From assembly GCA_002110485.1 (NCBI GenBank), contig MOWL01000096.1:1-64000 (forward strand): a DNA stretch of 64,000 nucleotides, in the 5' to 3' direction. A model generated the notes under the pieces. It was given only the letters and a program-made list of their open reading frames with translations, did no database searches and was not told the origin of the DNA. This document shows, piece after piece, positions 22,124 to 33,331 of the stretch (the first letter of the stretch is position 1; each line of letters begins with the position of its first letter). Source of the DNA: Emergomyces orientalis. Lineage: Eukaryota; Ascomycota; Eurotiomycetes; Onygenales; Ajellomycetaceae. The translations under genes and the position numbers were made by a program.

Positions 22124-22226
22124 TGTTAGGTGATACTAGGGCTACCCGGGTCACATGCCCCACACACACATATATATTTTAGCTAGTTAGGTAGTTCAAT
22201 ATGATAGGCTTGATGCACTCTATGAG
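22124..22226 (+). repeat. 3' LTR of copia element 1
   Basis: Identical to the 5' LTR. Preceded by a run of seven G that is the likely polypurine tract. Its end lies 33 bp before the ATG of the next gene, so LTR transcription signals may drive that gene. Confidence 0.93.
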
Positions 22227-22259
22227 TGACCACAGTATTATCACATGATATGAGGAGAC

Positions 22260-24420
22260 ATGCTCGAGCATCGCCTCGCTCCCCCGAGCACTTTGCCCTC
22301 CCCAAGAAAATTTTGGAAACCTGAAATCGAAAATATGGAGACTCGCATCCTTTCAGAAATATTACAGAAACTCTCTCCTTCAACGGTTCTTGATTCAGAG
22401 GTAAGCAAGGTGATATTCTAGATTAGATGTTATTTTCTGACCGTTGCATCAGGATTTGTTACGGGACTTTCACCAGTTCTTCCTTAGAGGAGCTCCAGAG
22501 CAGTGTTGGAAGCTCGTTCCAACACAATACAGACTTTCGAATAATGCAAATTTTTCTATCTCTCAATTATCGCCTACTCAGGCTCCATCGCAGGATCAGC
22601 TCTTCCGACGATTACCTTCGATTCGGCCCGCAGCTCAGTTATCCAAAGAACCGTTGCTACATACTCCCAGCTCTTTGATATCTTCCAATCTCTCTCCCCA
22701 GCCATATCAGCAGCCAACGGGAATAGAGAATCAACAATATCTGACAACGTACCCTACGAGTTCTTCACATCTCACCAGTTCTTCCAATGCCTATCACCAG
22801 TCAGCAGATAGATATCAATCGCCATGCTCTACCAGTTCTTCCATCCCTTTCAATCCAGGAGCTGGGGTAAACCAGAATAATACTCTGGGGCCTCCAAATC
22901 CACCTATGTCTCAAAGCCCTCCCCCATTCAAGAAAAGACGAAGAAACGTCGAGATGGATAAACAAAGAAAATGGCTAGTAACTTGCCAATGGTTGCAATT
23001 AAAAATGGCCTTTAAAGATGAGCCTTTGCCAACCACGTCATGCGAAGAGATTTTGGGACCTACTAAAGGTCTCATCGATCGGACACTTCCAAAGGGACAA
23101 CGCTTGTATAAATTTATAACGAAAGCAGCACAGAATATAACCAAGCACGTTTTTGCACAACGCCTTTCTTTAATCTATTCAGTTCACGAGATCGATAATA
23201 AGTTCCGAACAGTGAACTATGCATGTGGGAGCAGACTCAAGACTGAGGCATACAAACAGGTTTCAAAAGAATGGCATTGCTCTCTTGAGGATGTCAAACT
23301 ATGGGAGCGACGGGGTAAGTGCTATACTAAATTGATGCAAGAAGCTGGCCCAGCTATTATCTTCGAATTGGATAAGGATGTTTCGGGTTTGTGAGTTAAT
23401 CTCTTCTTATTCATTTTTTTCTTTTTTTTTAGCTTAGCTAACATTGCCAGATGCGAACATTCTTTGAGGGACGAGCAACGGAAGTTATTCATTCAGTGGC
23501 TTCTACTCCAAAATTTTAAGCAAGATAGGACCGCGAAATGCAGATTGGCAGCAAAAATTATACTTCAGGGGCTAGTTGCTTACGGTGATTATAAGTATTC
23601 CTCTCTCCGAGGAGCTCAGAGCGGTCTGCTTAGCATATTGAGGGATTACCTGAGCTGGGAAGATGATGGGACTATCCTCCCTTCCAATGTTCCTAAAGGT
23701 CTGACTTAAAACCTAGTCTTTTCGCTTCTCTGCGGGCCCTAACATGTTTTAGATCACATTTCGACCAATGATCCTGCACATCAAATGTCCGTTGACCACC
23801 CGGGAACCTCAAATCAAGTAGAAAGCAGACGCAGCGCTGTTGATGCCGCAACCAATGCCGCATCCTCAACAAGCTCAATATCTGACTTAGCTTCTGCGCG
23901 ACACATTGAACCAAATCAAAACGAAATTGTTGATCCTCCCGTACCGACCACGGTTGAATTGCCAGCGGATCAGCGGCGAAATTTACTCGAAGATACCACT
24001 CAAAATGCGGTTGATCGATCTTTCCCAGCGTCATTACAGTTGGTGCCTACGACTTCGACCACTGAAACATACATTCCATACACCGACTACTGGGCAACAC
24101 AGCCTGACTACATTGCCACTTCGTCCACTGAAACTTACATGCCATACACCGACTACTGGGCAACACAGCCTGACTACATTGCCACTTCGTCCACTGAAAC
24201 TTACATGCCGTGCACCGACTACTGGGTAACACAGCCCAGTGGCCTTGACACTGAAAGTCACCTGTTCGACACTCAGTTGCTGACAACAACTGCCTCTCAG
24301 CCGCAGTTGAACATGGTCAATATCCGAGGTTATGGCGGTGTTTACTCACAAGGGCACAACGATGGATCTCTGCAAAGCCACCATACTTCATCATTTCGCT
24401 CCGAAGCTTGTAATGCTTAA
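22260..24420 (+). CDS. Uncharacterised nuclear-type protein with tandem repeats
   Basis: A four-exon model (22260-22400, 22453-23390, 23451-23698, 23753-24420) gives 664 aa. Introns of 52, 60 and 54 nt have GTAAGC, GTGAGT and GTCTGA donors; branch-like CTAAC occurs in the second and third. Residues about 60-230 are rich in Ser, Pro and Gln. A basic motif (FKKRRRN) is a candidate nuclear signal. Two conserved-looking helical modules follow (residues about 235-420). The C-terminal part is Ser/Thr-rich with three 22-residue repeats. I recognise no family; a transcription-related role is a guess from composition. Its promoter was displaced by the copia element that ends 33 bp upstream of the ATG. 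Confidence 0.75.
24055..24252 (+). repeat. Coding tandem repeat, 3 x 66 bp
   Basis: Three 66-bp units start at 24055, 24121 and 24187 and encode 22-residue repeats around TETYMPYTDYWATQPDY. Units 1 and 2 are almost identical; unit 3 differs at its end. The phase keeps the host protein in frame. Confidence 0.95.
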
Positions 24421-24445
24421 ATAAACAATGTACTGTACATCCTTA

Positions 24446-24946
24446 TTACCGCCTTAATGTGATGATCACAGCTCCAATATTCGTTTCTCCCTCAATTTTG
24501 AAAACCGTATGTCTTGACACAAGTATGGCGTTCTTCCAATTCCAATCTACTTTTATCTCTTTCCCGCCTTCATTTCTTGCAGTCACTTCCGCGTCATAAC
24601 CCATAAGTGGAACAATTATGGTGTCAACTAGTCCTCCTGACCTCCAACTTCCTTTAAAAACAGCCCCATGCGAAGATAAGAAAGAAACCTCGGATGACGA
24701 CTTTTCCTATGTACAATTAGAATACTATCAATATTTTCCAAGGAGTACACTGCGCACCAAATAGACTTTCTTCGCCTCGTCCACCACCCGTTTAACACCC
24801 TCATTAACAGGTAGTTCATATTCAAAAGCCCATCTTTGTGAATCAGAAGCCACTGTGTTGGAAGTTGCGCTTATTGCTTCTTCAATAGAGGCTTCCAGCC
24901 AGCTTGGAAGAGGTAGATATGTGAGAGAATCGCTGGTGTGCGGCAT
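24446..24946 (-). CDS. Small uncharacterised protein
   Basis: Two exons (24946-24758 and 24706-24446) with a 51-nt intron (GTGCGC...CATAG, branch TTCTAAT) give 149 aa. There is no signal peptide or membrane helix. The C-terminal half alternates hydrophobic and charged residues like a beta-rich domain (DTIIVPLMGYDAEVTA, VFKIEGETNIGAVIIT). Not recognised. It is tail-to-tail with the 664-aa gene, with 25 bp between the stop codons. Confidence 0.65.
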
Positions 24947-27012
24947 GGTGCCAACTCGTGTGGTTACTTGGGTGAATGCAGTCAGCGTTTCTAAATTCGG
25001 AAATGATCAGTATTGAATAAGAAGGCTAGGAAGACAAGCGCACCGTTTTTATTGATTTCAGGGTCAAGTTTAGATCTTGGGGATCTAGTAACGGCAAATG
25101 ATGAAGTGATATGTTATTGAGCTTTCGAGAAGGTCGTGGAATTATTTATTTGGAGGGGCATTGGTGCCAAATCAAAATAGCCCCTCGTCATGTGATGAAT
25201 GACGTCGCGATGTGGTACGAAATCCAAACTATGCGACCCTTGAACTTCTCAAATCATAACCAATTAATCCCAAAACAGGAAGCATCTACGAGTATTAGAA
25301 TAATTCTACGAGAGATGAGCTTTTTGGAAGAGCTCGGAAAGAGAGAGGATATTGTGAAAAGTGTACCTGTGCTTTGTTTAGTAGTTGAGACGATATTGAG
25401 CGAAACGAATTGAGACAATGTGGCCAAGAGGAGAGCGCGCAGATCTCCGCTTATGTCCTAGCCAGTGCCTGCATTAAATGTCCTAGGAGTTCATCTGTTC
25501 TTTATTCAGTGGCTGATGGCGGATGATTAATATATCATAGGATGCGGGGGAGTCCGCGGAGGTTCAGTTTGCCTAGCCCGACGACACCCGCCAAAGGTGA
25601 TTAGGCTGGATAATTTCATGGTCATAGTTTTTGTTGAATTAGTGGGCGAGTGCGAAGGATTTGCATAATTTTTGGCTGGAAAAAAAATTCGCCACAGGAA
25701 TCTTGTGCCGCATCAAAGCCAAGCCGGATCAACATTTTCCCTCAATCTTAATACGTTATGTGCCTGCCTTTGGAAATTCAATCATAGCTGACTGTCAAAC
25801 TCTGGGATTTGTCAGCTCCATGTTTTACCGGAATCAGAATTTGAATTGACACGCATCTTGGTGGAATGGATTTACGTAATCGTTCTGATTGATCCCATAC
25901 GTTAAATGCCGAAGTGTGAGTCTGCCTAAAGAGGAAATGAATTAAGAGCAAAAATATGATTGTCATTCGATAAATACCCCAGTTCACCAAGACCAATCAA
26001 GCAACTTTGTGCTGGGGCTGACAAATCATCCCAGTCGAAACAGCGAAAAGCGATCATTTTTAAAGAGTTGGTCCACATTTATCGCGTTTCAGGGTAGTTG
26101 TCTGGAAGCCAGCGATTGGTTCCGCAATAAATACAACATAAAACCACCTCTTACTTTCGATATTCTGATCAAATGCTCCATTATGCAAACATTAGCCAAG
26201 GACCGACCACTGTAGCCTTGTCGCAGATGCGTTATCGGTGGAAACGCATACTCCAGCGTATGCCGTCTAAGGATATGGTTTTCAGTTGGATCATATATGG
26301 TAACACTAGGAGCGTACGTTTTCATCACTGCCCCATTCCTACCTAGAACCAGCACCGGCGATATAAATTCCATATATGTGTGAGGTGGGGTTGATCGGGA
26401 ACAACCTGACAATCATAACCATTTTCTCAGGCAGTGTACTATATTTATTGAGACTATACTCCGTAGCATCGTTTTTTATAGGAGCACAGGAGCGAAAGGA
26501 GAGGTCGTAGGGGGTGATCAGGAACTTCCAATCATGATTCGCTTGCTACCCCTGTTATCATTGGCTCATACCTTGACTCTTAGAGCATCGGTTTCCAAGG
26601 TTGGCCTACATTAACCCTAAATGGGAATAGCCGATGTTCTCAGATACGATTTGAATCCCCTGATTTTGTTTGCGCTTATTACCATGCCGTCACGATCGAA
26701 TAGGATTAATCTCCACCAGGTTCATTGCTCGGCGGTTCAATTCGTTCTCTCATTCACGGACTGCATGAAAGCCAAGCCGGAATCAACCCTTTGGCCATAC
26801 TCCTCCCTTTGATTATATATACACGCATTCGTTCCCGGCGAGCTATCTTCTCTCGCAGATATCATACATCATAACTTGCTAATCATTCTGCATTTTTGTT
26901 CCCGTGTTTGCTTCCCATTCATCACATAAAATTAGCATACCAACCTAACTTTTCCCTTCTTACAACTCCTAGTTAACCTCGCACTAACTCAACGGTCTTT
27001 TATACCATCAAA
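24947..27012. other. Intergenic, 5' flanks of two divergent genes
   Basis: A 100-codon plus-strand ORF at 25111-25413 is the only candidate; it has no motif and overlaps the likely 5' region of the small gene. The rest shows no gene, tRNA or transposon ends. The FunK1 promoter lies in the last few hundred bases. Confidence 0.5.
26812..26822 (+). promoter_or_regulatory. Possible TATA box of the FunK1 gene
   Basis: TTATATATAC lies about 190 bp before the ATG at 27013 and is followed by a pyrimidine-rich leader (TTTTCCCTTCTT). Position and sequence fit a fungal core promoter; no transcript evidence. Confidence 0.4.
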
Positions 27013-29424
27013 ATGGCGGGACTTTCACAAGAAGATCGCAACATTATCATGGATCATTCTCTAACCAACTTAGTCGATCGTTTACGAGGCTCGCTTCAGG
27101 AAGCCGAAAGAATATATGAGTCACGTCTAGTTTATGATGACGCCGATGAGAGCCTTGACCAACTCTATCGAAATGCAATTTCAAAACTCCTCTCTACTTT
27201 ACAGGGAGAAGATGCAGCTTACAGCCTTCGCTCGCGGAAAAGAGATAGAAATATGGTGTCTGATCTAGCACAATTAGTCGAGCGTCTCCAAAAGACACAA
27301 GGAAACTTGAACTACGACGACTACCGCCCGTTGGTGCACCTTGTTATTCAAAGACCTCCCCCCACTGAATCCAAGAACGTCGAAACCTGGAACTTCGACG
27401 TCTGGAACGCCATCTTTGGTCTTATTGACACCGCCTCGCGAGTCACACCCCCCCCCCCTCCTCATCCTATATCATCGATCCAACAGACGCCCTGGCTGCG
27501 CAACACTAGCAGTTTCGCCAATTCTACAGAATATCGAAAGCACGTTGACATTGTGCTGAAGGAGGAACTTGGGGAGATACACGTCAACATCCCTAGATTC
27601 TTTGACGCGTACTTTGGCGACATTCCACAACTCACTGCAGTTTCACAAGCAGTGTTGGAGGAGTGCGGGAAAGGGAACAGCCCACTTTACGGTGAAGACG
27701 AGGGCTGGAAGGGCTGGCCTGAACTTGCGGTAGAAAAAGACGTTCTGAGATGGCTGGCTAACATCATCGCTGAGCTTGTACGATTAGCCGAAGCACAAGA
27801 GCCATCCTGGAAGATCGACCGCAGACCTCTCGCACAGCCAAGCAAGCCACTACAAGGGTCTGTCGCGGAGAGAAAGCTCGATGTCGGCCTTGTCGATGAT
27901 CTGACGGCCACAGTGGACTCCAGATGTCACTGGTCACAAATCCTGGTACCAGGGGAGCTGAAGAACGACCCGAAATACGACAGGAAATCCGGTGCATGGT
28001 TAGATCTTGGCAGGTACGCCCGAGAGGTCCTCGCTGCGCAGGACACCCGTCGTTTCGTGCTCGGGTTCACCCTCTGCGGGCCGTTCCTACGACTGTGGAA
28101 CTTTGACCGCCTGGGCGGAATCGCGTCGGAGGAATTCAACATCAACCAGGACGGCCTTCGATTTGTGTCTGTTATCCTTGGATTCCTCTTGATGAGCCGG
28201 AAACAGCTTGGGTTTGATCCTACCATCGTCGCGACCGGGACCGAACGGTATATTGAAATTGATAGGAACGGTACGAAGGAACGGCTGATCATCGACGAGA
28301 TTGTTGGACGAGCACGCTGTGTTGCCGGACGAGCCACAACCTGCTGGAAGGTATACTGTGAGACAGACAAATCACGGGCGCCGCTGGTTGTCAAGGACTC
28401 CTGGCAGTATGCGGAACGCACTGAGGAAGGAGAGTTGCTGCGAGAGGCGATGGCGAAAGGGGTCAAGCATGTCGCGAGGTATTATCACCACGAGACTGTT
28501 CGCATTGACGACAAGGATGATGATGTCTTGACTATCAGAAAGGGTCTCGGTATTCCAATTTCGAAAGATGAGAAGGGTAGCTTTAAGGCGAGAGTGCGGC
28601 GTAGTAGGTCTCAAAGAGGACAAAAGAGCAAGGGCAGCGCCACCGGCCAAAAGCGATCCTCTGACTGTGTGGACAAGGCATTTCCTCCTCCCCCAAGTAA
28701 GCGTACCCAGTCAAGTTCTCCGTCCAAATCTGCAGGCGGCTCAGCCCCATTCAATCGAGTTCACCGCCGCGTCGTTATCCGGGATTACGGGAAACCAATC
28801 TATGAGAGTAGTTCGAAGGCTACACTTCTCACTGGACTGGCCCGCTGTATTGAAGGATACATGTCACTCCATGATGAGGCTGGCCTCATCCAATGCGACG
28901 TTTCCCCCCGGAACCTGATGGTTAATGAGGACAAGGACAACCCATCATGGCCTGCCTTTCTGATCGACCTTGACCTGGCAATCAAGGTAGAACGGGACGA
29001 ATCTTCCGGCGCACGGGGCAAAACGGGCACCAGGGCGTTCATGGCCATCGGTGTCTTGTACGGCGAAAAGCATTGTTTCATGCATGATTTGGAGTCGTTC
29101 TTCTGGGTTCTTTTCTGGATATGCATTCACTATGAAGGCCCAGGGAAGGGGTTCACTGTCGAACGGTTTGAGAAATGGAATTATATGAGTACTGAAGAGC
29201 TGGCGGCTGCGAAGCAAGGAGTGATAAGTGAGGAGGGGGATTTTCTTCGAATTGCAGAAGACCATTTTACTCCGTATTATCAATCATTGATCCCTTGCGC
29301 CAACCGATTACGGCGCCTTGTCTTTCCAGACGGCGGACGGTGGAAGAGACCAAATTCCAACCTATCCTGGAACATGATTGAAACACTTCAAGATGCACAG
29401 GATATCTCAGATGCTGTAAACTAG
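27013..29424 (+). CDS. FunK1-type fungal protein kinase
   Basis: Intronless gene for 803 aa in the fungal-specific FunK1 kinase family, common and expanded in Onygenales. The N-terminal 270 residues form the family leader. The kinase domain runs from about 300 to 770 with a low-complexity basic insert (about 520-580, RRSRSQRGQKSKGS) that may be a nuclear signal. Key positions: VVKDSWQ (putative ATP lysine), LIQCDVSPRNLMV (catalytic Asp about 629, Asn about 634), LIDLDLA (650-656) and HDLESFFWVLFW. The HRD arginine-histidine pair is replaced by Gln-Cys, and DFG is DLD as usual in the family. It is longer and cleaner than the pseudogene at 1-931, which is only a distant paralogue. Substrates unknown. 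Confidence 0.95.
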   Translation: MAGLSQEDRNIIMDHSLTNLVDRLRGSLQEAERIYESRLVYDDADESLDQLYRNAISKLLSTLQGEDAAYSLRSRKRDRNMVSDLAQLVERLQKTQGNLNYDDYRPLVHLVIQRPPPTESKNVETWNFDVWNAIFGLIDTASRVTPPPPPHPISSIQQTPWLRNTSSFANSTEYRKHVDIVLKEELGEIHVNIPRFFDAYFGDIPQLTAVSQAVLEECGKGNSPLYGEDEGWKGWPELAVEKDVLRWLANIIAELVRLAEAQEPSWKIDRRPLAQPSKPLQGSVAERKLDVGLVDDLTATVDSRCHWSQILVPGELKNDPKYDRKSGAWLDLGRYAREVLAAQDTRRFVLGFTLCGPFLRLWNFDRLGGIASEEFNINQDGLRFVSVILGFLLMSRKQLGFDPTIVATGTERYIEIDRNGTKERLIIDEIVGRARCVAGRATTCWKVYCETDKSRAPLVVKDSWQYAERTEEGELLREAMAKGVKHVARYYHHETVRIDDKDDDVLTIRKGLGIPISKDEKGSFKARVRRSRSQRGQKSKGSATGQKRSSDCVDKAFPPPPSKRTQSSSPSKSAGGSAPFNRVHRRVVIRDYGKPIYESSSKATLLTGLARCIEGYMSLHDEAGLIQCDVSPRNLMVNEDKDNPSWPAFLIDLDLAIKVERDESSGARGKTGTRAFMAIGVLYGEKHCFMHDLESFFWVLFWICIHYEGPGKGFTVERFEKWNYMSTEELAAAKQGVISEEGDFLRIAEDHFTPYYQSLIPCANRLRRLVFPDGGRWKRPNSNLSWNMIETLQDAQDISDAVN

Positions 29425-29796
29425 TAAAGATTCTGTGTATTGATAGCGTGAATTGCTCTTTGTTTTGTCTATTAATATAGCATCTTTGACGAAGAGATTG
29501 ATGATTGAAACCGAATAGCATTAATGATTGCTGTTCAGGCGAATAAGTAGACACAGACAAAGGAACACACACAAAGAAAGTACCATACCATGGGCCCATG
29601 GGCAGGCATGATAGAACTATGGGCTGTAATGTGATAGGCGATGTCAATGGAGCTCGTGGGCCGGAATCAAATATGCCAAGCAAGCAAAAGATCAAACAAA
29701 GGGATCCAAAGCAAACGAGCAGACAGTTAAGACAGGCAAAAGTACGGAACAAGTCAGAACCGAAATTCATATTGGCATGTTACACAGAAAAACATT
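29425..29796. other. Intergenic between convergent genes
   Basis: 3' flanks of the FunK1 and chromodomain genes. Nothing else seen. Confidence 0.6.
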
Positions 29797-31000
29797 CTAA
29801 CTAATTGATTTTGATTTTACAATCTTGCGTCCACCATCCCTGCGCGATCCCCTTTTCTGCTTGAAACGCATGCGGCCCGCCAGAGTCGTCGGTGAAGGCC
29901 GCTCGTCCTTCCACTCTGCATGGAAGTTTTTGACCAGCTCCTCACAGCCCGGGATCAGATCGCTTTGCGGTTGCCAAGTAGGCCACCATGCGACGCGGTA
30001 CTCCAGGAGCGGCTTGCCCTCCCGCATGCGGATCCGAGAATCTAGTATCCTTTTGACCCGCCACTCCTGTGTCGCACCGGCGCGGCCAACCGAGATTTGA
30101 GGCCGACCCCCTGGATGTGGAGAGACGTCGACGTGGGATGCGTCGGCGGAAGTGCCACCTTCATCCACGGTAAGAAGGGGAGGGGTTTCTGCATGTAGAA
30201 GATCAGCGGGAGAACGCGGGACGGTAAATTGAAGCTGGCGGGAAGCTGACCTGGAACTTCTCGGGGAGTCAACGAGGCTCCACCATCATCGACCATCCTG
30301 TCTAGTTCGTTACTTTGATGGATGGGCGCCTGACACGCAGGCAGCGGTGGCGGGGAAGTCTGTCCACCTGCAGACTCGCTTGTCGGTTCACCACCGTGGC
30401 CTATCTCCGTCGAACCATCTACCACAATGGGGCCATCTGAAATAGGGCCGAGGTTAGCGGATGGAAAAGATGTATCGTGAGCGAGTCAAGAGACAGACCT
30501 CTACTTCCACCCGACCGGCATGTGCGAAGGCGGGCTTCAGTGGCACTTTCCACAGACGTATCCGCCTTGACAGGCATACCAAAGCGGTCGCTGGCAAAAC
30601 CGCTCATGTTCGACCTGGAGGGGATGGTGGGACGCTCGTCGGCGTTCCTGCGGTTCCCGCCGAGTGGTTGGGGCCCGTCGTCCGACGAGAACTCCTCCAA
30701 AATCCTGTCAAAGTCATTTTCTGGAGTTTCGGGTGGCTGGGGCCGTTGGGTTGCAGGGCGAGAAGAGATGGGAGATGTAAGAGAGGGGAACAAGCGGGGA
30801 GGCAAAGGGTATCTGAGCTGCTGTGAGGGACATAATAAGGGAGCGAAAGTGTCGCTGGAGGGATTGGATCTATGTGCTGGGGGTTTAGGGAATGTGGAGA
30901 GTGCGGGGAGTGCGGGGAGTTCCGGGCTTTGCAGCTCGGTTGCACTCGTGGGATTTGGAGGTTGATAGAATTGGATGTTGTCCATGGTGACTGCGGCCAT
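29797..31000 (-). CDS. Chromodomain protein
   Basis: Three exons (31000-30499, 30436-30251, 30188-29797) give 359 aa in frame; the 62- and 62-nt introns end TTTCAG and ATGCAG, the first with branch GCTAAC. The start is the ATG at 31000 (GCCATGG context). Residues 1-265 are Pro/Ser-rich and probably disordered. A chromodomain occupies about 270-330: EWRVKRILDSR, LLEYRVAWW, then the W-x-P segment (WPTWQPQSDLI) and a final helix (ELVKNFHAEW). Chromodomains bind methylated histone tails. The tail is basic (RFKQKRGSRRDGGRKIVK). Single C-terminal chromodomains of this type also occur in transposon-derived proteins, but no other retroelement domain is present. Next to it lie GC-rich tandem repeats and then an AT-rich repeat block. 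Confidence 0.85.
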
Positions 31001-33331
31001 GGCTTTGCTCTCTGATTTTGGGTTTCGGGGACGCCTTGAAAGCCTTGATTCTTGTTCTGCGATGGATGCTTTGGGGAGGGGAAAATCCAGCGCTTTTAAG
31101 GACAAACTGGAAAAGCTCCTCCATCGTCAGAGTGTCCAGAGTTCAGGAAAGTCTCGTGGATAGATCCCAGCATCTTCGGAAAACGCCTCGCCTCCTCTTA
31201 GCACCGGGAACCAGCTGCAAAACGGTAATCGATCGCCATGCAACACACGAATGTAACGTTCGAGCCAGGGTTCCTCCGGACCACACTCTTGACCAGGCCT
31301 GAGATAAGGACCATCGAAAGTTCACCGTCGACCACACACCCGGAAACGAGCCAGACAAGCCTGCGTAATCCAACGAAGATGAACGCACAATGTGCTGGGC
31401 GCCGACGCCGTTGGATCATACAGGAGGACGGCCCCTCAGCTGCAAGCAGCTCAGGGTCAAATCTGCCGACGTCCCTCGCCAATCACCGGAGTCGTGGGCC
31501 TGGGCGTAGCACACGATGCGAGGACGGAATACCGTGCTCGAGTACATGGATCCCAGGGCCAACATTTCAGAGCAGCCAATACAATCATCGATGCCAGCTG
31601 GAGGCTCAGCGAAGGCGGTATTTTGCGTCCACACCCTCCCACGCCACCTGGTAGCGTCCTGTCATGTTCCTCGTAATCTCGCTGCGTCGCAAGGGAGGGG
31701 AAGGGGGGCTCTTCGGGTCCACGTAATCTCAAATTTCGCCGGAATGAGGGATTTTTGCTATTGGCCAAGAGCACAACGAGCGTGCACCCGTAATTGTAAA
31801 CAAGCCTCCCATGCTACACCCCAGTGTCCAACCGAGAGTCGCTACGCCGCGAGCGGGATGCTGGACCATAGCAATCTCGGGTTTCGCCGTCGTGAGGGAT
31901 TTTCGCCATTGGTCAAGTCAACGGCATAACGGGTCTGCGCCGGCAATTGCAGGCGCACCCCTCCCCACGTTGCACCGCAGTGTCCAGCCCAATCTCGCTA
32001 CGCCGTCGGCAGGATGTTACATCCACGCAATCTCGGATTCCGCCGACATGAGGGATTTTCGCCATTGGTCAATGGCATAACGTGCACCGAATCGTAGTCC
32101 AAACGGAAAGAGGAGAAGGGTGAAGCAAATGTGACATGTATCACAGGACTAACAGGGTAAGCCAGAGCAGAGGGACCGAAAGGGAAGATGTCGATGAGCA
32201 AGAGAGACAGGGGGTGGGTGAGTGAAATATCCGGCGAGTAGCGCCTATTGTCCTCGAGAAGGGGAGTAGTGTAACTGTGATCTTTAGATCTACATGGCCT
32301 GGCCTTCCAAGAAGGTTGAAAAAAGGGCAAGGGTCGGGGCTGCAGGGGAGGTTTGGAAGGGGATGGGGGTTGGGGGGGGGACGCAATGGCGAAACGGTCC
32401 GGCAAGGGAGATCGGCAGATATTGCGGCAGGCTGAGAAGGGGAGAAAGAGGGAAGGGGAAGAGGGAAGGGGAATGGGGACGGGAAGAGTGAGACGAGAGG
32501 AGGAAAATTGGGAAGACGGAAGGTGCGTGGGCGAAGAGGGAAGAGGAGCGATCTTATATAGATTTTTGGAACGAAGTCCGAACGAGTCGATGATGTAACT
32601 CCAAGCGGCGAGGTCGAGGGGCGCCAAACCCGAAGGGGCGACGGCAGGACCGACGCGGCCAATGGACACGGCGGGCGGAGACCAGGCCATGCCCGTTCGG
32701 GAAACGCAGCGAGGGGGAGGGGCCGGATGCGGCCGCGTACTCACCGTCCGATTGTTAACTGTGCTGCTGAATACTTTTCATTGATTTTATCAAAGATCAA
32801 TTTAATTAACTTGATAAAGTTATTATATCAACTGAAGATTCTATTAGTCATGTCATCTCAGTTATCTTTCTTTTTGTGAAATCAAGACCTGACTCTAGAT
32901 TTGAATTAATTAAAAGCTGTTTCTATTAAATATATAGATGCTGTCATCACTTTGTCTGCTTCTCCTGTCATCTTGAATGAGTTGACTGTTAAATAGATAT
33001 TCATTTAAGTCAAGAAGGCTCTCAGTTTTCCTCATTCTTTTGAGAATGGTGTTGATGAGTTGTCTTTCAATGTTTTAATACTCAATGCTGCTTTCAACTG
33101 CTTGCAGTGTTTGAACAAGGCCTCATTGGTCTTCAAAATTCCCTGAACATCTGCCTTCGGTCCGTCCATCATTGATTCAGCTCTAGATGTCATATCTTTT
33201 TAGCTTTTTAGTCTTAGAATTTGAAGTATCTTATCTAAATTTGTCTATTTGAGATATTCTCATACAGACTTCTCAATAACTGTTTTCTTTGAGCAGAGGG
33301 TTCTCTGTAGCCTTGAATTAGAGACAATCAA
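31001..33331. other. GC-rich 5' flank, tandem repeats, then AT-rich block
   Basis: 31001-32745 is GC-rich with no supported gene; the long minus-strand ORF at 31998-32744 is Pro/Ser/Leu low complexity. A sharp switch to AT-rich, CpG-poor sequence occurs at about 32750. The segment 32760-33331 looks like repeat DNA without a readable frame. Confidence 0.6.
31670..32090. repeat. About 150-bp tandem repeat, 2.5-3 copies
   Basis: Anchor GAGGGATTTT (followed by CGCCATTGGTCAA in two copies) recurs at 31746, 31894 and 32050, spacing 148 and 156 bp. A second anchor (CCCCAGTGTCCA / CCGCAGTGTCCA, then TCGCTACGCCG) follows about 75 bp later in two copies. Diverged copies; it lies upstream of the chromodomain gene. 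Confidence 0.85.

Larger units (their letters stand above)
17249..22226 (+). mobile_element. Intact copia (Ty1/copia) LTR retrotransposon
   Basis: Complete element of about 4.98 kb: 103-bp LTRs identical at every base, a tRNA primer site, one uninterrupted gag-pol frame and a purine tract (GGGGGGG) before the 3' LTR. A candidate 5-bp target duplication GTGAC lies at 17241-17245 and 22226-22230; it overlaps the last LTR base by one, and TGT at 17246-17248 is unexplained, so the exact ends are uncertain by a few bases. Identical LTRs and an open frame indicate recent insertion. Base composition is CpG-rich, unlike the decayed LINE further right. Confidence 0.95.

Noticed and set aside
24034..24289. 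Minus-strand ORFs with Cys/Trp repeats
   Set aside because: Reverse-strand reading of the 66-bp coding repeat of the 664-aa gene.
31998..32744. 248-codon minus-strand ORF
   Set aside because: Pro/Ser/Leu low complexity in a GC-rich, purine-biased strand and overlapping tandem repeats; no motif and no splice partners.
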